From positions 124,001 through 188,000 of the forward strand of contig PERI01000002.1 of assembly GCA_002928515.1 (NCBI GenBank): a stretch of 64,000 nt of DNA, written 5' to 3'. Positions within the stretch are counted from its first letter, which is position 1. Each line of letters opens with the position of its first letter. This document shows, in pieces, positions 35,640 through 44,282 of this stretch. The notes under the pieces were generated by a model that worked only from the letters and a program-made list of their open reading frames with translations, was not told the DNA's origin and made no database searches. The stretch is from Hyphomicrobium sp. (lineage in GTDB: Bacteria; Pseudomonadota; Alphaproteobacteria; Rhizobiales; Hyphomicrobiaceae). The translations under genes were made by a program, and so were the position numbers.

Positions 35640-36599
35640 TTATGATTTTGCGCGTGCGGCTTCAGCAGCTTTGATGGCAGCTGCCGTACCAAGAAGATGC
35701 TTGGCCATCTTTTCAGATGCTGCGTCGATCATCTTGCCGTCGAGAGAGGCCGCACCCTTGCCCTGGGCTTCCGCTTCTTTCAGTGCCACGAGAATGCGTT
35801 CAGCGCGCGAGACTTCGGCAGCGGTTGGCGAGAACACTTCGTTGGCCAATTCGATCTGCGACGGATGGATCGCCCACTTGCCTTCGATGCCGAGGGCTGC
35901 TGCGCGACGTGCGCCTGCCTTGTAGCCTTCTGGATCGTCAATGCCGCCGAACGGACCGTCGATGGGACGCAAACCGAATGCACGGCAGGCGACCGTCATG
36001 CGCGACAACGGGAAGTGCCACTGGTCGCCGGGATAGTCTGGGTTCAAACCGCCGATGACGACAGTACGTGCTTTGTTGAAGGCCGAGTAATCGGCAACGC
36101 CGAAGTGCATCGATTCCAAGCGGCTGTTTGCCGAGGCGATGGCTTCAACGTTGGCCATGCCGAGCGGCGTTTCGATGAGAGCTTCGGTTCCGACTTGGTT
36201 CTTCAAGCCTTTGGCGACTTCGATCTGGCTGACGATGGTTTCGACCGTATAGACGTCGGCTGGCACGCCGACTTTCGGGATCAGGATCGTGTCGAGCTTC
36301 GAGCCGGCCTGCTCCATGATATCGACGACGTCGCGATACATGTAGTGCGTGTCGAGGCCGTTGATGCGCACAGAAACGCTCTTGCCGTTGCCTTTCCAAT
36401 CGAGATCGTTCAGAGCCTGAATGATATTTTTGCGGGCCTGTTCTTTTTCTGGCGGCGCAACGGCGTCTTCGCAATCGAGGAATACATAGTCGGCAGCGCT
36501 TTTGAGAGCGCGGTCGATCATCGTCGGGTTGGAGCCCGGAACCGCAAGATACGAGCGCTGCAAGCGTTGTTTGCGGAGCGGGTAAAGTGTGTAACTCAT
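35640..36599 (-). CDS. mclA: Malyl-CoA lyase
   Basis: Splits malyl-CoA to glyoxylate and acetyl-CoA, the exit of acetyl-CoA from the serine cycle. The 319-residue CitE-type TIM barrel carries SYLAVPGSNPTMIDRALKSAADYVFLDCEDAVAPPEKEQARKNI, RINGLDTHYMYRDVV, LIETPLGMANVEAIA and GKWAIHPSQIELANEVFSPT. These closely follow the known methylotroph MclA. It starts a run mclA-mtkA-mtkB-ppc with small gaps. GGAAGG lies upstream of the ATG. The sga gene before it ends in a strong terminator, so this run probably has its own promoter in 36600-36694, where an inverted repeat is found. Confidence 0.95.
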   Translation of the reverse strand: MSYTLYPLRKQRLQRSYLAVPGSNPTMIDRALKSAADYVFLDCEDAVAPPEKEQARKNIIQALNDLDWKGNGKSVSVRINGLDTHYMYRDVVDIMEQAGSKLDTILIPKVGVPADVYTVETIVSQIEVAKGLKNQVGTEALIETPLGMANVEAIASANSRLESMHFGVADYSAFNKARTVVIGGLNPDYPGDQWHFPLSRMTVACRAFGLRPIDGPFGGIDDPEGYKAGARRAAALGIEGKWAIHPSQIELANEVFSPTAAEVSRAERILVALKEAEAQGKGAASLDGKMIDAASEKMAKHLLGTAAAIKAAEAARAKS

Positions 36600-36649
36600 G
36601 AGGCGTAGCCTTCCTTAGTTGGGCGATTTTTTTATGTTCAAGATGCGTT

Positions 36650-36670
36650 GGTCCTTATTGGACAAGGACC
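36650..36670. repeat. Inverted repeat in the mclA promoter region, candidate operator
   Basis: GGTCCTT and AAGGACC form perfect 7-bp arms around 7 bases, about 51-71 bases upstream of the mclA start. The size and position suit a dimeric activator of the mclA-mtkA-mtkB-ppc operon. No T-run follows, so it is not a terminator. Confidence 0.5.
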
Positions 36671-36694
36671 ATTGCGCGTGACTGTCGATGGAGC

Positions 36695-36728
36695 GAAAAA
36701 GGCGCTAGATCGTTTCGATCCAGCGCCT
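36695..36728 (-). terminator. Rho-independent terminator after sgaA
   Basis: A 13-bp stem (AGGCGCTGGATCG with CGATCTAGCGCCT, one G-U) with a 3-base loop is followed on the minus strand by five T's. It starts 8 bases past the sgaA stop and separates sgaA from mclA transcriptionally. Confidence 0.92.
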
Positions 36729-36735
36729 CATTTCA

Positions 36736-37944
36736 TTAAGCAGCTTTGGCGACGGGCGCTGAGGCTGACTTGGTTGCCGTCTTGCTGAAGTATTCAGCGG
36801 CGGCACCGGTGCCCGATCCGAGCTTGATGTTGACGCCGGAATCTTTCAGCGCCATCTCGACGGCGAACAACACGCCGCCGACCATGAATTCATCGAGCGC
36901 GCCGAGGTGGCCGATGCGGAACACTTTGCCGGCGACTTTGTTCAGTCCCGTTCCGAGCGATGTGTTGTAGCGATAGTAGGCGGTCTTCAGCACGTTGTTG
37001 GCATCGATACCTTCAGGCACGAGGATCGCCGAGACGGTGTCGGAGTGCCACTTCGGTTCTTTCGCACACAGCTTCAAGCCCCATGCATCGACGGCAGCGC
37101 GGACGCCAGAGGCAAGGCGCGTGTGACGGGCAAAGATGTTGTCGATGCCTTCGTCAAACATCATATCGAGAGATGCACGCAAACCGCGGATCAATTGCGT
37201 TGCTGGTGTATAGGGGAAATATCCCAGATCGTTGGTCTTGATCATATCTTCGAACGAGAAGAAGCAGCGGTTCATGCGGCCGTTCTGCGTCTTGTTGGCG
37301 TCAAGCGCCTTCTGGCTCACGGCGAGGATGCCGAGACCGGTTGGAAGCATGAAACCCTTCTGTGAACCCGAGACGCAGCAATCGACGCCCCATTCGCCCA
37401 TACGCATATCGAGCGAGCCGACTGACGACACGCCATCAACAAAGAATAGGGCTGGATGCTTGGCGGCATCGAGTGCTTTGCGAACGCCTGCGATGTCCGA
37501 CGATACGCCGGTTGCGGTTTCGTTATGCGTTGCGAACACGGCTTTGATTTCGTGGTTTTTGTCTTTAGCGAGAATGTCGGCGTACTTTTCGAGCGGCACG
37601 CCTGTGCCCCACTCTTCATCGCACAACTCGACTTTGAGACCGAGGCGCTCGGCCATATCGACCCAAAGCAGCGAGAATTGACCAAAGCGCGACATCAAAA
37701 CTTTGTCGCCGACTGCGAGTGTGTTTGTGATGGCCGATTCCCAAGCGCCGGTGCCGGATGATGGGAAAATGAAAACGCGGCCATCTTTCATTTTGAAAAC
37801 CTTCTTAAGGTCTTCGAACACGGGCAATGTAAACTTTGGGAACTCGCCCGAGCGCATGTCTTCCATCGGCAAGTTCATGGCCATGCGAACTTTGTCGGGG
37901 ATCGTTGTCGGACCAGGAATGAAGAGATGGGGCGTTACCGTCAT
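36736..37944 (-). CDS. sgaA: Serine-glyoxylate aminotransferase
   Basis: Pyridoxal-phosphate enzyme that transfers the amino group of serine to glyoxylate, giving hydroxypyruvate and glycine; the hallmark step of the serine cycle. About 402 residues from the ATG at 37944, which has GGAG 7 bases upstream. A longer frame to 37995 is unlikely. Family features: HLFIPGPTTIPDKVRMAMN, FIFPSSGTGAWESAITNTL, FATHNETATGVSSDI and FFVDGVSSVGSLDMRMGEWGVDCCVSGSQKGFMLP with the PLP lysine. The upstream 250 bases hold three palindromes, and a NarL-type regulator lies beyond them. Hydroxypyruvate reductase is not next to it, unlike in Methylorubrum. Confidence 0.95.
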   Translation of the reverse strand: MTVTPHLFIPGPTTIPDKVRMAMNLPMEDMRSGEFPKFTLPVFEDLKKVFKMKDGRVFIFPSSGTGAWESAITNTLAVGDKVLMSRFGQFSLLWVDMAERLGLKVELCDEEWGTGVPLEKYADILAKDKNHEIKAVFATHNETATGVSSDIAGVRKALDAAKHPALFFVDGVSSVGSLDMRMGEWGVDCCVSGSQKGFMLPTGLGILAVSQKALDANKTQNGRMNRCFFSFEDMIKTNDLGYFPYTPATQLIRGLRASLDMMFDEGIDNIFARHTRLASGVRAAVDAWGLKLCAKEPKWHSDTVSAILVPEGIDANNVLKTAYYRYNTSLGTGLNKVAGKVFRIGHLGALDEFMVGGVLFAVEMALKDSGVNIKLGSGTGAAAEYFSKTATKSASAPVAKAA

Positions 37945-38074
37945 GTGCGTTTCTCCGCGCTGCGTTTTGCGGCAAACCGAACAGCCCCGATCCATCGGGG
38001 CCAGAATGACTTCGGATTGCGATTGAATGGTCTCAGCGCGTTCGCAGGCTGCGCGCTAAGATTTATTTAACGCG

Positions 38075-38176
38075 GGTAATTTGCAATTTACCACCTGTAA
38101 AACAACACCCTGTTGGGGAGGTTTTCGGGGGCTGGTGGGTAGGCAGAACTACCCGTTACATTGTGCATTGCACAAT
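38075..38176. promoter_or_regulatory. Palindrome cluster upstream of sgaA
   Basis: Three inverted repeats stand in the 249 bases between sgaA and the regulator gene. ATTGTGCATTGCACAAT (38160-38176) is a perfect 17-bp palindrome. GGTAATTTGCAATTTACC (38075-38092) matches its complement at 16 of 18 positions. GGGTAG/CTACCC (38137-38154) has 6-bp arms. They are 130-230 bases upstream of the sgaA start and are good operator candidates for a dimeric regulator, possibly the adjacent NarL-type protein. None is followed by a T-run on the minus strand. Confidence 0.6.
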
Positions 38177-38193
38177 ATCACACACGGTTTCGC

Positions 38194-38814
38194 CTAATTA
38201 TCCGAGCGTGTCGTTGACATGTGCAGCGCCACAGCCATCGCGCGGTTGGACACGCCAAGTTTGTCGTAGAGATTTTTCAAATGATATTTGACGGTGTTAC
38301 GGGAAATGCCGGTGCGGGCTGCGATTTGCAAATTGGTCCAGCCATTGGCCAACGCGCCGAGCAGTTCGCGTTCGCGCGCGGTCAGACCGTCGAGCGGATC
38401 GTGATTGAGCAAATCGATATCGACATATGGAAGCGACAAGCGGCCGCGCGCGACGGCAACAACGGCTTCGAGCAAAACTTGTGGCTCTTCGGCTTTTGAA
38501 ACAAAGCCCCAAGCGCCGCCTTTGATGGCTTGACGCAAAACATCGCCGCTGCGCTCACCCGTGTAGACGATGACGCGGGTCGATAACTTTTCGCGTTTGA
38601 TACGCGACAGCACTTCGCCGCCGCTCATGTCCGGCAAGGCCCAGCCGACAACGGCGATTTGCACCGGCTTTTGCGAGATCGCATCGAGCAATTGGGCGCC
38701 GCTCGCGTAGATTCCGTTCACGGTAAAGCGGCCGTCGCGCGCGACCAGCGTTTCGAGCCCGGCGCGTACGACCGGATTTTGATCTGCGATTGCGACCTCG
38801 ATTTTTGACGGCAT
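38194..38814 (-). CDS. NarL/FixJ-type regulator with degenerate receiver domain
   Basis: 206 residues with an N-terminal receiver-like domain (about 1-120) and a C-terminal LuxR-type helix-turn-helix (LTARERELLGALANGWTNLQIAARTGISRNTVKYHLKNLYDKLGV). The DNA-binding part looks intact. The receiver lacks the phospho-acceptor: the segment IAVVGWALPDMSG has Gly where the aspartate belongs, and the acidic pair near the start is Asp-Gln (IADQNP). The conserved Thr (VYTGER) and Lys (FVSKAEEP) remain. It should therefore not be switched by ordinary phosphorylation. No histidine kinase is nearby. It lies just upstream of sgaA on the same strand, so control of serine-cycle genes is an attractive inference. 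Confidence 0.88.
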   Translation of the reverse strand: MPSKIEVAIADQNPVVRAGLETLVARDGRFTVNGIYASGAQLLDAISQKPVQIAVVGWALPDMSGGEVLSRIKREKLSTRVIVYTGERSGDVLRQAIKGGAWGFVSKAEEPQVLLEAVVAVARGRLSLPYVDIDLLNHDPLDGLTARERELLGALANGWTNLQIAARTGISRNTVKYHLKNLYDKLGVSNRAMAVALHMSTTRSDN

Positions 38815-38888
38815 CCGCTAGGCGGTCCTTAGAATATTGTCTGCGAGGTTGCTTCAGATACTTATGTCCGCGCAACGCAGCCGAGATT

Positions 38889-38965
<77 letters not shown>

Positions 38966-39296
38966 AGCACGCGTGACACGCTCACAATTTGCGCGACGTG
39001 AGAAAATCTATGCGTGCCGCGTCGGCACGCGTCAAGCGACCGACAGGCGCAGATGACGGTGGGCAAATTGAACAAGGCAATTGCCGAGGCCCGTTGTGAA
39101 CGTCAGGATCACAACGTTTAAACGTGATGACGTTTAGGTTGCATCTCGCCTTCATCGACACTACGAATATGCAATCTATGGTTGCGATAATTATAGTTTA
39201 TTTTATACTTAAAGTTGTATTCATGCCGATTTTTGTCATGCTTGGCAATATAAGAGCGAAGTACTTGACCGGTCGGCCCAATTTTTGGGGGCGGCG
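38966..39296. other. AT-rich intergenic region before the RTX gene
   Basis: About 330 bases between the tRNA and the RTX gene. The first half is GC-rich without recognisable genes. From about 39110 it becomes strongly AT-rich (for example the TTATAGTTTATTTTATAC stretch near 39192-39210), unlike the rest of the window. It probably carries the RTX promoter. A 12-bp palindrome ACGTTTAAACGT sits at 39114-39125, with further AACGT copies nearby. A short frame covering 39124-39345 has no coding look. Confidence 0.5.
39114..39125. repeat. 12-bp perfect palindrome upstream of the RTX gene
   Basis: ACGTTTAAACGT, with AACGT near 39099 and GACGTTTA just after 39128, all in the likely regulatory region about 170 bases before the RTX start. 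It could be an operator; no regulator is known. Confidence 0.45.
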
Positions 39297-42200
39297 ATGG
39301 GCACGATCCGGGTGGAATTCGTTCCGGTACAGAAATTCGGGCTAGGTTTGTTTGGCCTCGATCACCTTCACGTCGTTTATCAGGACGAGACCAGTTTCAC
39401 AGACAGCCAGGATTATTGGTACGTCCTTGAAGGCATCCAGGATGGATTTTTCTTGGGAGGAACGCTGGGGGCGCTCGGCGAGAATGGGCGCACGTCGCTG
39501 TCTGTTGCGAACGGCGGTTTTGGCGACGAGCTGATCGATAAAATTGGCACGCCCGAGGATCGCGGCTCGCGCATTTTGACGACGGGTGCCACAGCCATCG
39601 CGACGTGGGATCAACTCGCTGCCTATGGTGCGGACATCCAAGATCAAGCGCTGCCGTATATCGCGCTGTCGTTGCCGTTCTCATCGACGCCGACGATCAA
39701 TTCGACATCCTTCATCGCTTCCGTATTGTGGTCGATTGGCATCGATCTCAACACAGTCATGCCATTCGGACTGCGCGCGTCACCTGGAGCTTCGACGCTG
39801 ATCGGCAGCTCGGATGCCGACGATATTCAGATCGGCGGGAATTTTACCGAGCTTGTGACCGGCACAGGTGGCGATACGCTGCGCGGCACGGGTGCCAACG
39901 AAAAATTCTACGGCGGATTGGGCGATGATGTTCTGCAATGGTCGCCGGGCAACAACATCATTCATGGCGGACAGCCACGACTTGCCTATTCGGAGGACGG
40001 TATCGATACCGTCGATTATTCCGGGGTCGGACAAGTGACCATCAGTGCCAATAAATATGCGATCGAGCACAAAATTTCGACCTATGTTGCAGAGTTTTCC
40101 AGCGGCCGGGACCAGTTATTTTCCATCGAACAGGTGGCATGGGATCAGGCCAACGATGTCATCATCGCAGGTGATGGCGTCGAATTTTTGCAGAAGTCAT
40201 TGTTACTCGATCTGAAAGGCGATGGCGGTGGGCGCGGTGATGAGTTGGGCTTTGCAGGCAGTGATGAAGCGCTGTTGATCAATGCCGTGAACGATACGAC
40301 CATTTCTATCCAGACGCTTGCGAACGCTGGTGACGATGCCGGGTATTGGGCGCAGTCGGTCGAATGGTTGCAGGGCTCGGATGGTGACGATCGCATTTAT
40401 GTTGGGGCGAGCGTCGTTGGCGTTGAGGGCGGTGTCGGCAACGACGTGATTGACGCTCGTTTGGTGACCCCGTTCAGCGGCCTCAGTCCTGACGGATATG
40501 ACATCGAAATTTACGGCGGTGACGGCGACGATATTGTGGTGAGTGGCGAAGGTCGTACCGTTGCTTATGGGGGCGCTGGTAGCGATTCATTCGTGCTGTC
40601 TGCGTTTACGACCGGCGAACACACCGTCGAGTTCGTGATCGAGGATGCAGACGCCAGCGACTTTTTGTTCGTGCCTTACGATTTTCTCCAAGAGACGCGC
40701 GGCGATTTCGATGGTTCGCGTTTGGTCCAAGTTTCTGGCGGACCCTTCAAGCTCGACGATGTGAATACGCAAACTGCATTTACCTGGGGCACGCCAGGCC
40801 CGAGCTTTAATTTTCAAGAGTTCGTAGGTGCCGTCACTTTCATGATGGACGGCAGCGATCTTGTGATCTCGCTCGTGCAGGGCTTCATTGAAGAATTTAC
40901 AATCGACTACGGCCCTGGCGAGCCGCCCGGCCCGACCTTTACAGCCATCGTCGGCGATGCACCGACGGAAGCGATTGTGCGCGTCAAGAATTGGAGTGAA
41001 GGCGATCTTGGGATTTCATTCCCACTCGATTGGGACCCCGACATTTTCAACGAGCTGGAAGACTTCAGTGATTATCCTGGCCTCGATGGCGTGCGAGCTG
41101 AGGCGCTCGCGCCTTACCGGTTTCGCGATCCGCTTGAAGTGCGACCCGACGCTTATGTGCCGCTGGAAATCGCAAGCGCTTTGTCAGGTGGCAGTGTCGC
41201 TTCGGCGCGCAATACTTTTTCTTCGGCATCGACGGCGAACATAGACGGCGGCGATGGAGATGACATTCTGTTCGCTGATGCTGGCGGTCCTTACACATTC
41301 AACGGCGGCGCTGGCAACGATGACATCACAGGCTCAGCGGGCGCAGACACATTAATCGGTGGCGCGGGCGACGATGTGATGCGCGGGGAGCGCGGCAACG
41401 ACACTTACAGTGTCGATAGCGTGGGCGATGTCGTGATCGAGCAGGCGGGCAGTGGCTTTGATCGCGTCATTTCCGTTATCGACTATACGCTCGGCGACCA
41501 TGTGGAGAACCTTGCGCTTGTCGGTTCGGCGGTAATTGGTACTGGCAATGCGCTTCGCAATACGCTTGAGGGTAACGATCTCGACAATAGTCTCAGTGGA
41601 GGCGATGGCGACGATACGCTGGCAGGTAACTTGGGTGACGATACGCTGATCGGCGGATCGGGGAGCGATGGTTACGTCTATGAATTGGGCGATGGGCGCG
41701 ACATTATCATCGAAACAGCAGACCTCACGACCGAAGATATCCTCGTTTTGCTAGGCGATATCGCCCCCAACACCGTCTCGCTCTTGCGCCACCCTGACCA
41801 TCTCAATGATCTCATTTTTGCTTTTGAAGACGGGGGTCGCGTCACGATCAAAGATTATTTCCTGGGCGAAGGCCACGGCATCGAGGGTGTACAATTCGAG
41901 AGTGGCGACATCTGGAACGCTGCCAATTTGAGCGCCTTTGCGGCCCAATCGGCCGTGACTTCCAATACTGCGCCTGTTGCGCGCAATGACGCCTTTGCCA
42001 TCCGCAGTGCTGGCAGCGTGACGATCCCGCTCTTGGCGCTGATCGACAATGACGAAGACTTAGATGGCGACGCTCTGTCGGTCATCGCGCTCGATCAGGT
42101 CACTGGCGGCAGCGCTACGATCGATGCCAACGGCGATATTCTCGTCACAGCCAATGCGGGCGATGAAGTCCGCAGCGTATCGTTTCAATATACCATCTCA

Positions 42201-43121
42201 GATGGAAGGGGTGGTGCGGCGAGGGCCACGTTCGAATTAGGTATCATCGCCGATATTATTCCTGAGGAGATCGACAACACCGCGCCGATCATTCGCAACG
42301 CGCGGCTTGGTAACGTTCGAGAAGATCAATCGGCCAACGGGCGCATCGTCGTGCGCGATAGCGACGGCGACGACTTGATTTATGCGGTCAAAGACGGCGC
42401 CGGGCCAAGTCGAGGCAGCGTAGTTTTTTCAACGGATGGGCGTTTCACCTACACGCCCGACGCCGATGCGAACGGTAGCGATAGCTTCACGCTGATTGTC
42501 AGCGACGGCATAGCCGCACCGGTCGAACAGTCGTTCTCGTTCGATATTCGCGCTGTAAATGACGTGCCTCAGGCGAATGATGACGTCGGCTACACGGTTC
42601 AAAGAGGAATGACTCTCAGAATTTCAGCGGAAGAGCTGTTGACCAACGATGTCGATGTAGATGGCAACGCGTTAGACATCATCTCCGTTTCGCGCGACAT
42701 CGGCGGTCGTGTCAGCCGAGACAGCAACGGTGACATTCTGTTCACGGCACGCAACAACTTCACGGGCGAAGCGTCTTTTACCTACCGCGCTAGCGACGGC
42801 GCAGGCGGACGCGATACTGCGACTGTGACCATCAACGTGATGCCCGACGCTGTTGAGCCCAGCAGTCTATCAACGCAATCTTTTCGGAGCGTATTGGACG
42901 GTGACATTGTTCAGTATCCGGCTTTGACGCAAGTGCAACGCGCGGCGAATACCGACTGGGAAGATCGTCTGCGGGAAGAATTTGACGTGTCAGCATCGCG
43001 CTTGGGAAATTTCGCGACACTGCTGCATGACAATTTCGCGGAGCTTGTATCTTTGCAGCACGCGCATGATCAGCCGACATCGGAGCAAAGGATGGTGACT
43101 TTTGTCGAAGACCTTTTGTAA
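39297..43121 (+). CDS. Large RTX-type calcium-binding, probably secreted protein
   Basis: 1274 residues from the ATG at 39297, with a GGGGGCGG stretch upstream. No N-terminal signal peptide, as expected for type I secretion. The first 160 residues form an unassigned globular domain (HLHVVYQDE ... NSTSFIASVLWSIGIDL). RTX-type nonapeptides follow in several blocks: near 200 (YGGLGDDVLQWSPG), near 405, and densest near 650-780 (FNGGAGNDDITGSAGADTLIGGAGDDVMRGERGND). Three cadherin/VCBS-like beta domains follow (NTAPVARNDAFAI, NTAPIIRNARLGN, NDVPQANDDVGYT). The last 100 residues are helical and lack repeats. No type I ABC exporter is in the window. Adhesion, surface-layer or enzymatic roles are all open. 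Confidence 0.85.
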   Translation: MGTIRVEFVPVQKFGLGLFGLDHLHVVYQDETSFTDSQDYWYVLEGIQDGFFLGGTLGALGENGRTSLSVANGGFGDELIDKIGTPEDRGSRILTTGATAIATWDQLAAYGADIQDQALPYIALSLPFSSTPTINSTSFIASVLWSIGIDLNTVMPFGLRASPGASTLIGSSDADDIQIGGNFTELVTGTGGDTLRGTGANEKFYGGLGDDVLQWSPGNNIIHGGQPRLAYSEDGIDTVDYSGVGQVTISANKYAIEHKISTYVAEFSSGRDQLFSIEQVAWDQANDVIIAGDGVEFLQKSLLLDLKGDGGGRGDELGFAGSDEALLINAVNDTTISIQTLANAGDDAGYWAQSVEWLQGSDGDDRIYVGASVVGVEGGVGNDVIDARLVTPFSGLSPDGYDIEIYGGDGDDIVVSGEGRTVAYGGAGSDSFVLSAFTTGEHTVEFVIEDADASDFLFVPYDFLQETRGDFDGSRLVQVSGGPFKLDDVNTQTAFTWGTPGPSFNFQEFVGAVTFMMDGSDLVISLVQGFIEEFTIDYGPGEPPGPTFTAIVGDAPTEAIVRVKNWSEGDLGISFPLDWDPDIFNELEDFSDYPGLDGVRAEALAPYRFRDPLEVRPDAYVPLEIASALSGGSVASARNTFSSASTANIDGGDGDDILFADAGGPYTFNGGAGNDDITGSAGADTLIGGAGDDVMRGERGNDTYSVDSVGDVVIEQAGSGFDRVISVIDYTLGDHVENLALVGSAVIGTGNALRNTLEGNDLDNSLSGGDGDDTLAGNLGDDTLIGGSGSDGYVYELGDGRDIIIETADLTTEDILVLLGDIAPNTVSLLRHPDHLNDLIFAFEDGGRVTIKDYFLGEGHGIEGVQFESGDIWNAANLSAFAAQSAVTSNTAPVARNDAFAIRSAGSVTIPLLALIDNDEDLDGDALSVIALDQVTGGSATIDANGDILVTANAGDEVRSVSFQYTISDGRGGAARATFELGIIADIIPEEIDNTAPIIRNARLGNVREDQSANGRIVVRDSDGDDLIYAVKDGAGPSRGSVVFSTDGRFTYTPDADANGSDSFTLIVSDGIAAPVEQSFSFDIRAVNDVPQANDDVGYTVQRGMTLRISAEELLTNDVDVDGNALDIISVSRDIGGRVSRDSNGDILFTARNNFTGEASFTYRASDGAGGRDTATVTINVMPDAVEPSSLSTQSFRSVLDGDIVQYPALTQVQRAANTDWEDRLREEFDVSASRLGNFATLLHDNFAELVSLQHAHDQPTSEQRMVTFVEDLL

Positions 43122-43194
43122 GGACTGATGGCTACGCCATAGACGTGCAGGTTCCGCTTTTGGCGCGGATAGATTTGTGCTCACATCTTGCGTC

Positions 43195-44265
43195 ATGGCA
43201 CTTTGTAAATTCACTGTGAGCTTCAATTGCAATCCAAGGATATCGCCCCTTTGCGATCGACGTGGGCGGCTGACTGCTTTGCTTTTTAGTTCGCTTGTGT
43301 TGAGCGTTGCCGTCGATAGCAAAAGTTTTGCTGACCCAACGCCTGCAATCGACAAAGCTCTTGCGTCGTGCGTGTTAGAACCGGGGCCTGTCGGTACCGT
43401 TAGCCGCATCATAGATGCGGAAACCATCGCAGTAGATGATGGTAGTGACATTCGCTTGATCGGAGCGCTGGCGCCGCGCGCTTTCGATGCGAGTGCAAAA
43501 CCTGCAACCTGGCCAAGTGAGACCGCGGCCACAGCATTTCTATCAGAACTCGTACTAGGGCGACGCGTGCGTCTCGCTTTTGGCCGCGGGCCGCGCAAGG
43601 ATCGTTACGGTCGGTACTTAGCCCATGTCTATTTGGCGGAAGCTGGCACACAGCATTGGGTTCAAGGCGCGCTGCTTTCTGCCGGCTGGGCACGCGCATA
43701 CGGATTGCCGGGCCACTTCGATTGCGCGACAGAGCTTATCGCCCATGAAAATGACGCACGACGTGCACGAAAGGGCCTATGGGCCGTCGGTGTTTATCGT
43801 GCGAAACCTGCGGCGCGACCGCAAGCCCTGATGAGATCTCGCAATCGATTTGAACGCGTTGAAGGCGTGGTTGCCTCCGTCGCACGCACAGCTTCAGGCG
43901 TTTATCTCAATTTCGGTCAAGATTGGCGAACAGATTTTACCGCGCACGTCCCAAAAGAGATTTTGAAACTGCATCCGGATTTTGCGAAAGCACTCGATCA
44001 ATTCAAAGATGCGCGGGTTGCGGTGCGGGGCTGGATCGAGCGCCGCAATGGGCCGATGATCGCGATTACCGATCCAAGTCAGATCGAACGTCTGGATGCA
44101 ACAAACTCACCGATTGTGGGTTCTAACAGTCCACCACGTCCCAACGCTTCCGAGCCAACACGGAGCTTACAGCCGGATCCGCTCAAACCATACATTGACG
44201 ACGACGCAAATAAAAACCTCCCAGACGGTCCCACTGAGACGCGTCCGGGCGGCTTAGATTTGTAG
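43195..44265 (+). CDS. Exported thermonuclease (SNase-like) with C-terminal OB-like domain
   Basis: About 356 residues. A hydrophobic segment (LTALLFSSLVLSVAVDSKSFA) near residue 31 suggests a signal or anchor. The SNase domain runs from VGTVSRIIDAETIAVDDGSDIRLIGALAPRAFD to RKGLWAVGVYRAK and includes RVRLAFGRGPRKDRYGRYLAHVYL, the region of the catalytic arginines in this family. A second small beta-rich segment (VEGVVASVARTASGVYLNFGQDWRTDFTAHVPKE) follows, then a Pro-rich tail. The start is uncertain: GTG at 43177 or ATG at 43195, neither with a good ribosome site. It lies 70 bases after the RTX gene and might be co-transcribed. Confidence 0.82.
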   Translation: MALCKFTVSFNCNPRISPLCDRRGRLTALLFSSLVLSVAVDSKSFADPTPAIDKALASCVLEPGPVGTVSRIIDAETIAVDDGSDIRLIGALAPRAFDASAKPATWPSETAATAFLSELVLGRRVRLAFGRGPRKDRYGRYLAHVYLAEAGTQHWVQGALLSAGWARAYGLPGHFDCATELIAHENDARRARKGLWAVGVYRAKPAARPQALMRSRNRFERVEGVVASVARTASGVYLNFGQDWRTDFTAHVPKEILKLHPDFAKALDQFKDARVAVRGWIERRNGPMIAITDPSQIERLDATNSPIVGSNSPPRPNASEPTRSLQPDPLKPYIDDDANKNLPDGPTETRPGGLDL

Positions 44266-44282
44266 GTTTGTTGTCGTCGCGG

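Noticed and set aside
35697-36608. Plus-strand open frame of 303 codons opposite mclA
   Set aside because: Shadow of the conserved malyl-CoA lyase; no ribosome site and no recognisable protein.
39124-39345. Short open frame in the AT-rich region before the RTX gene
   Set aside because: No ribosome site, it overlaps the RTX start, and the hydrophobic stretch is explained by AT-rich DNA.
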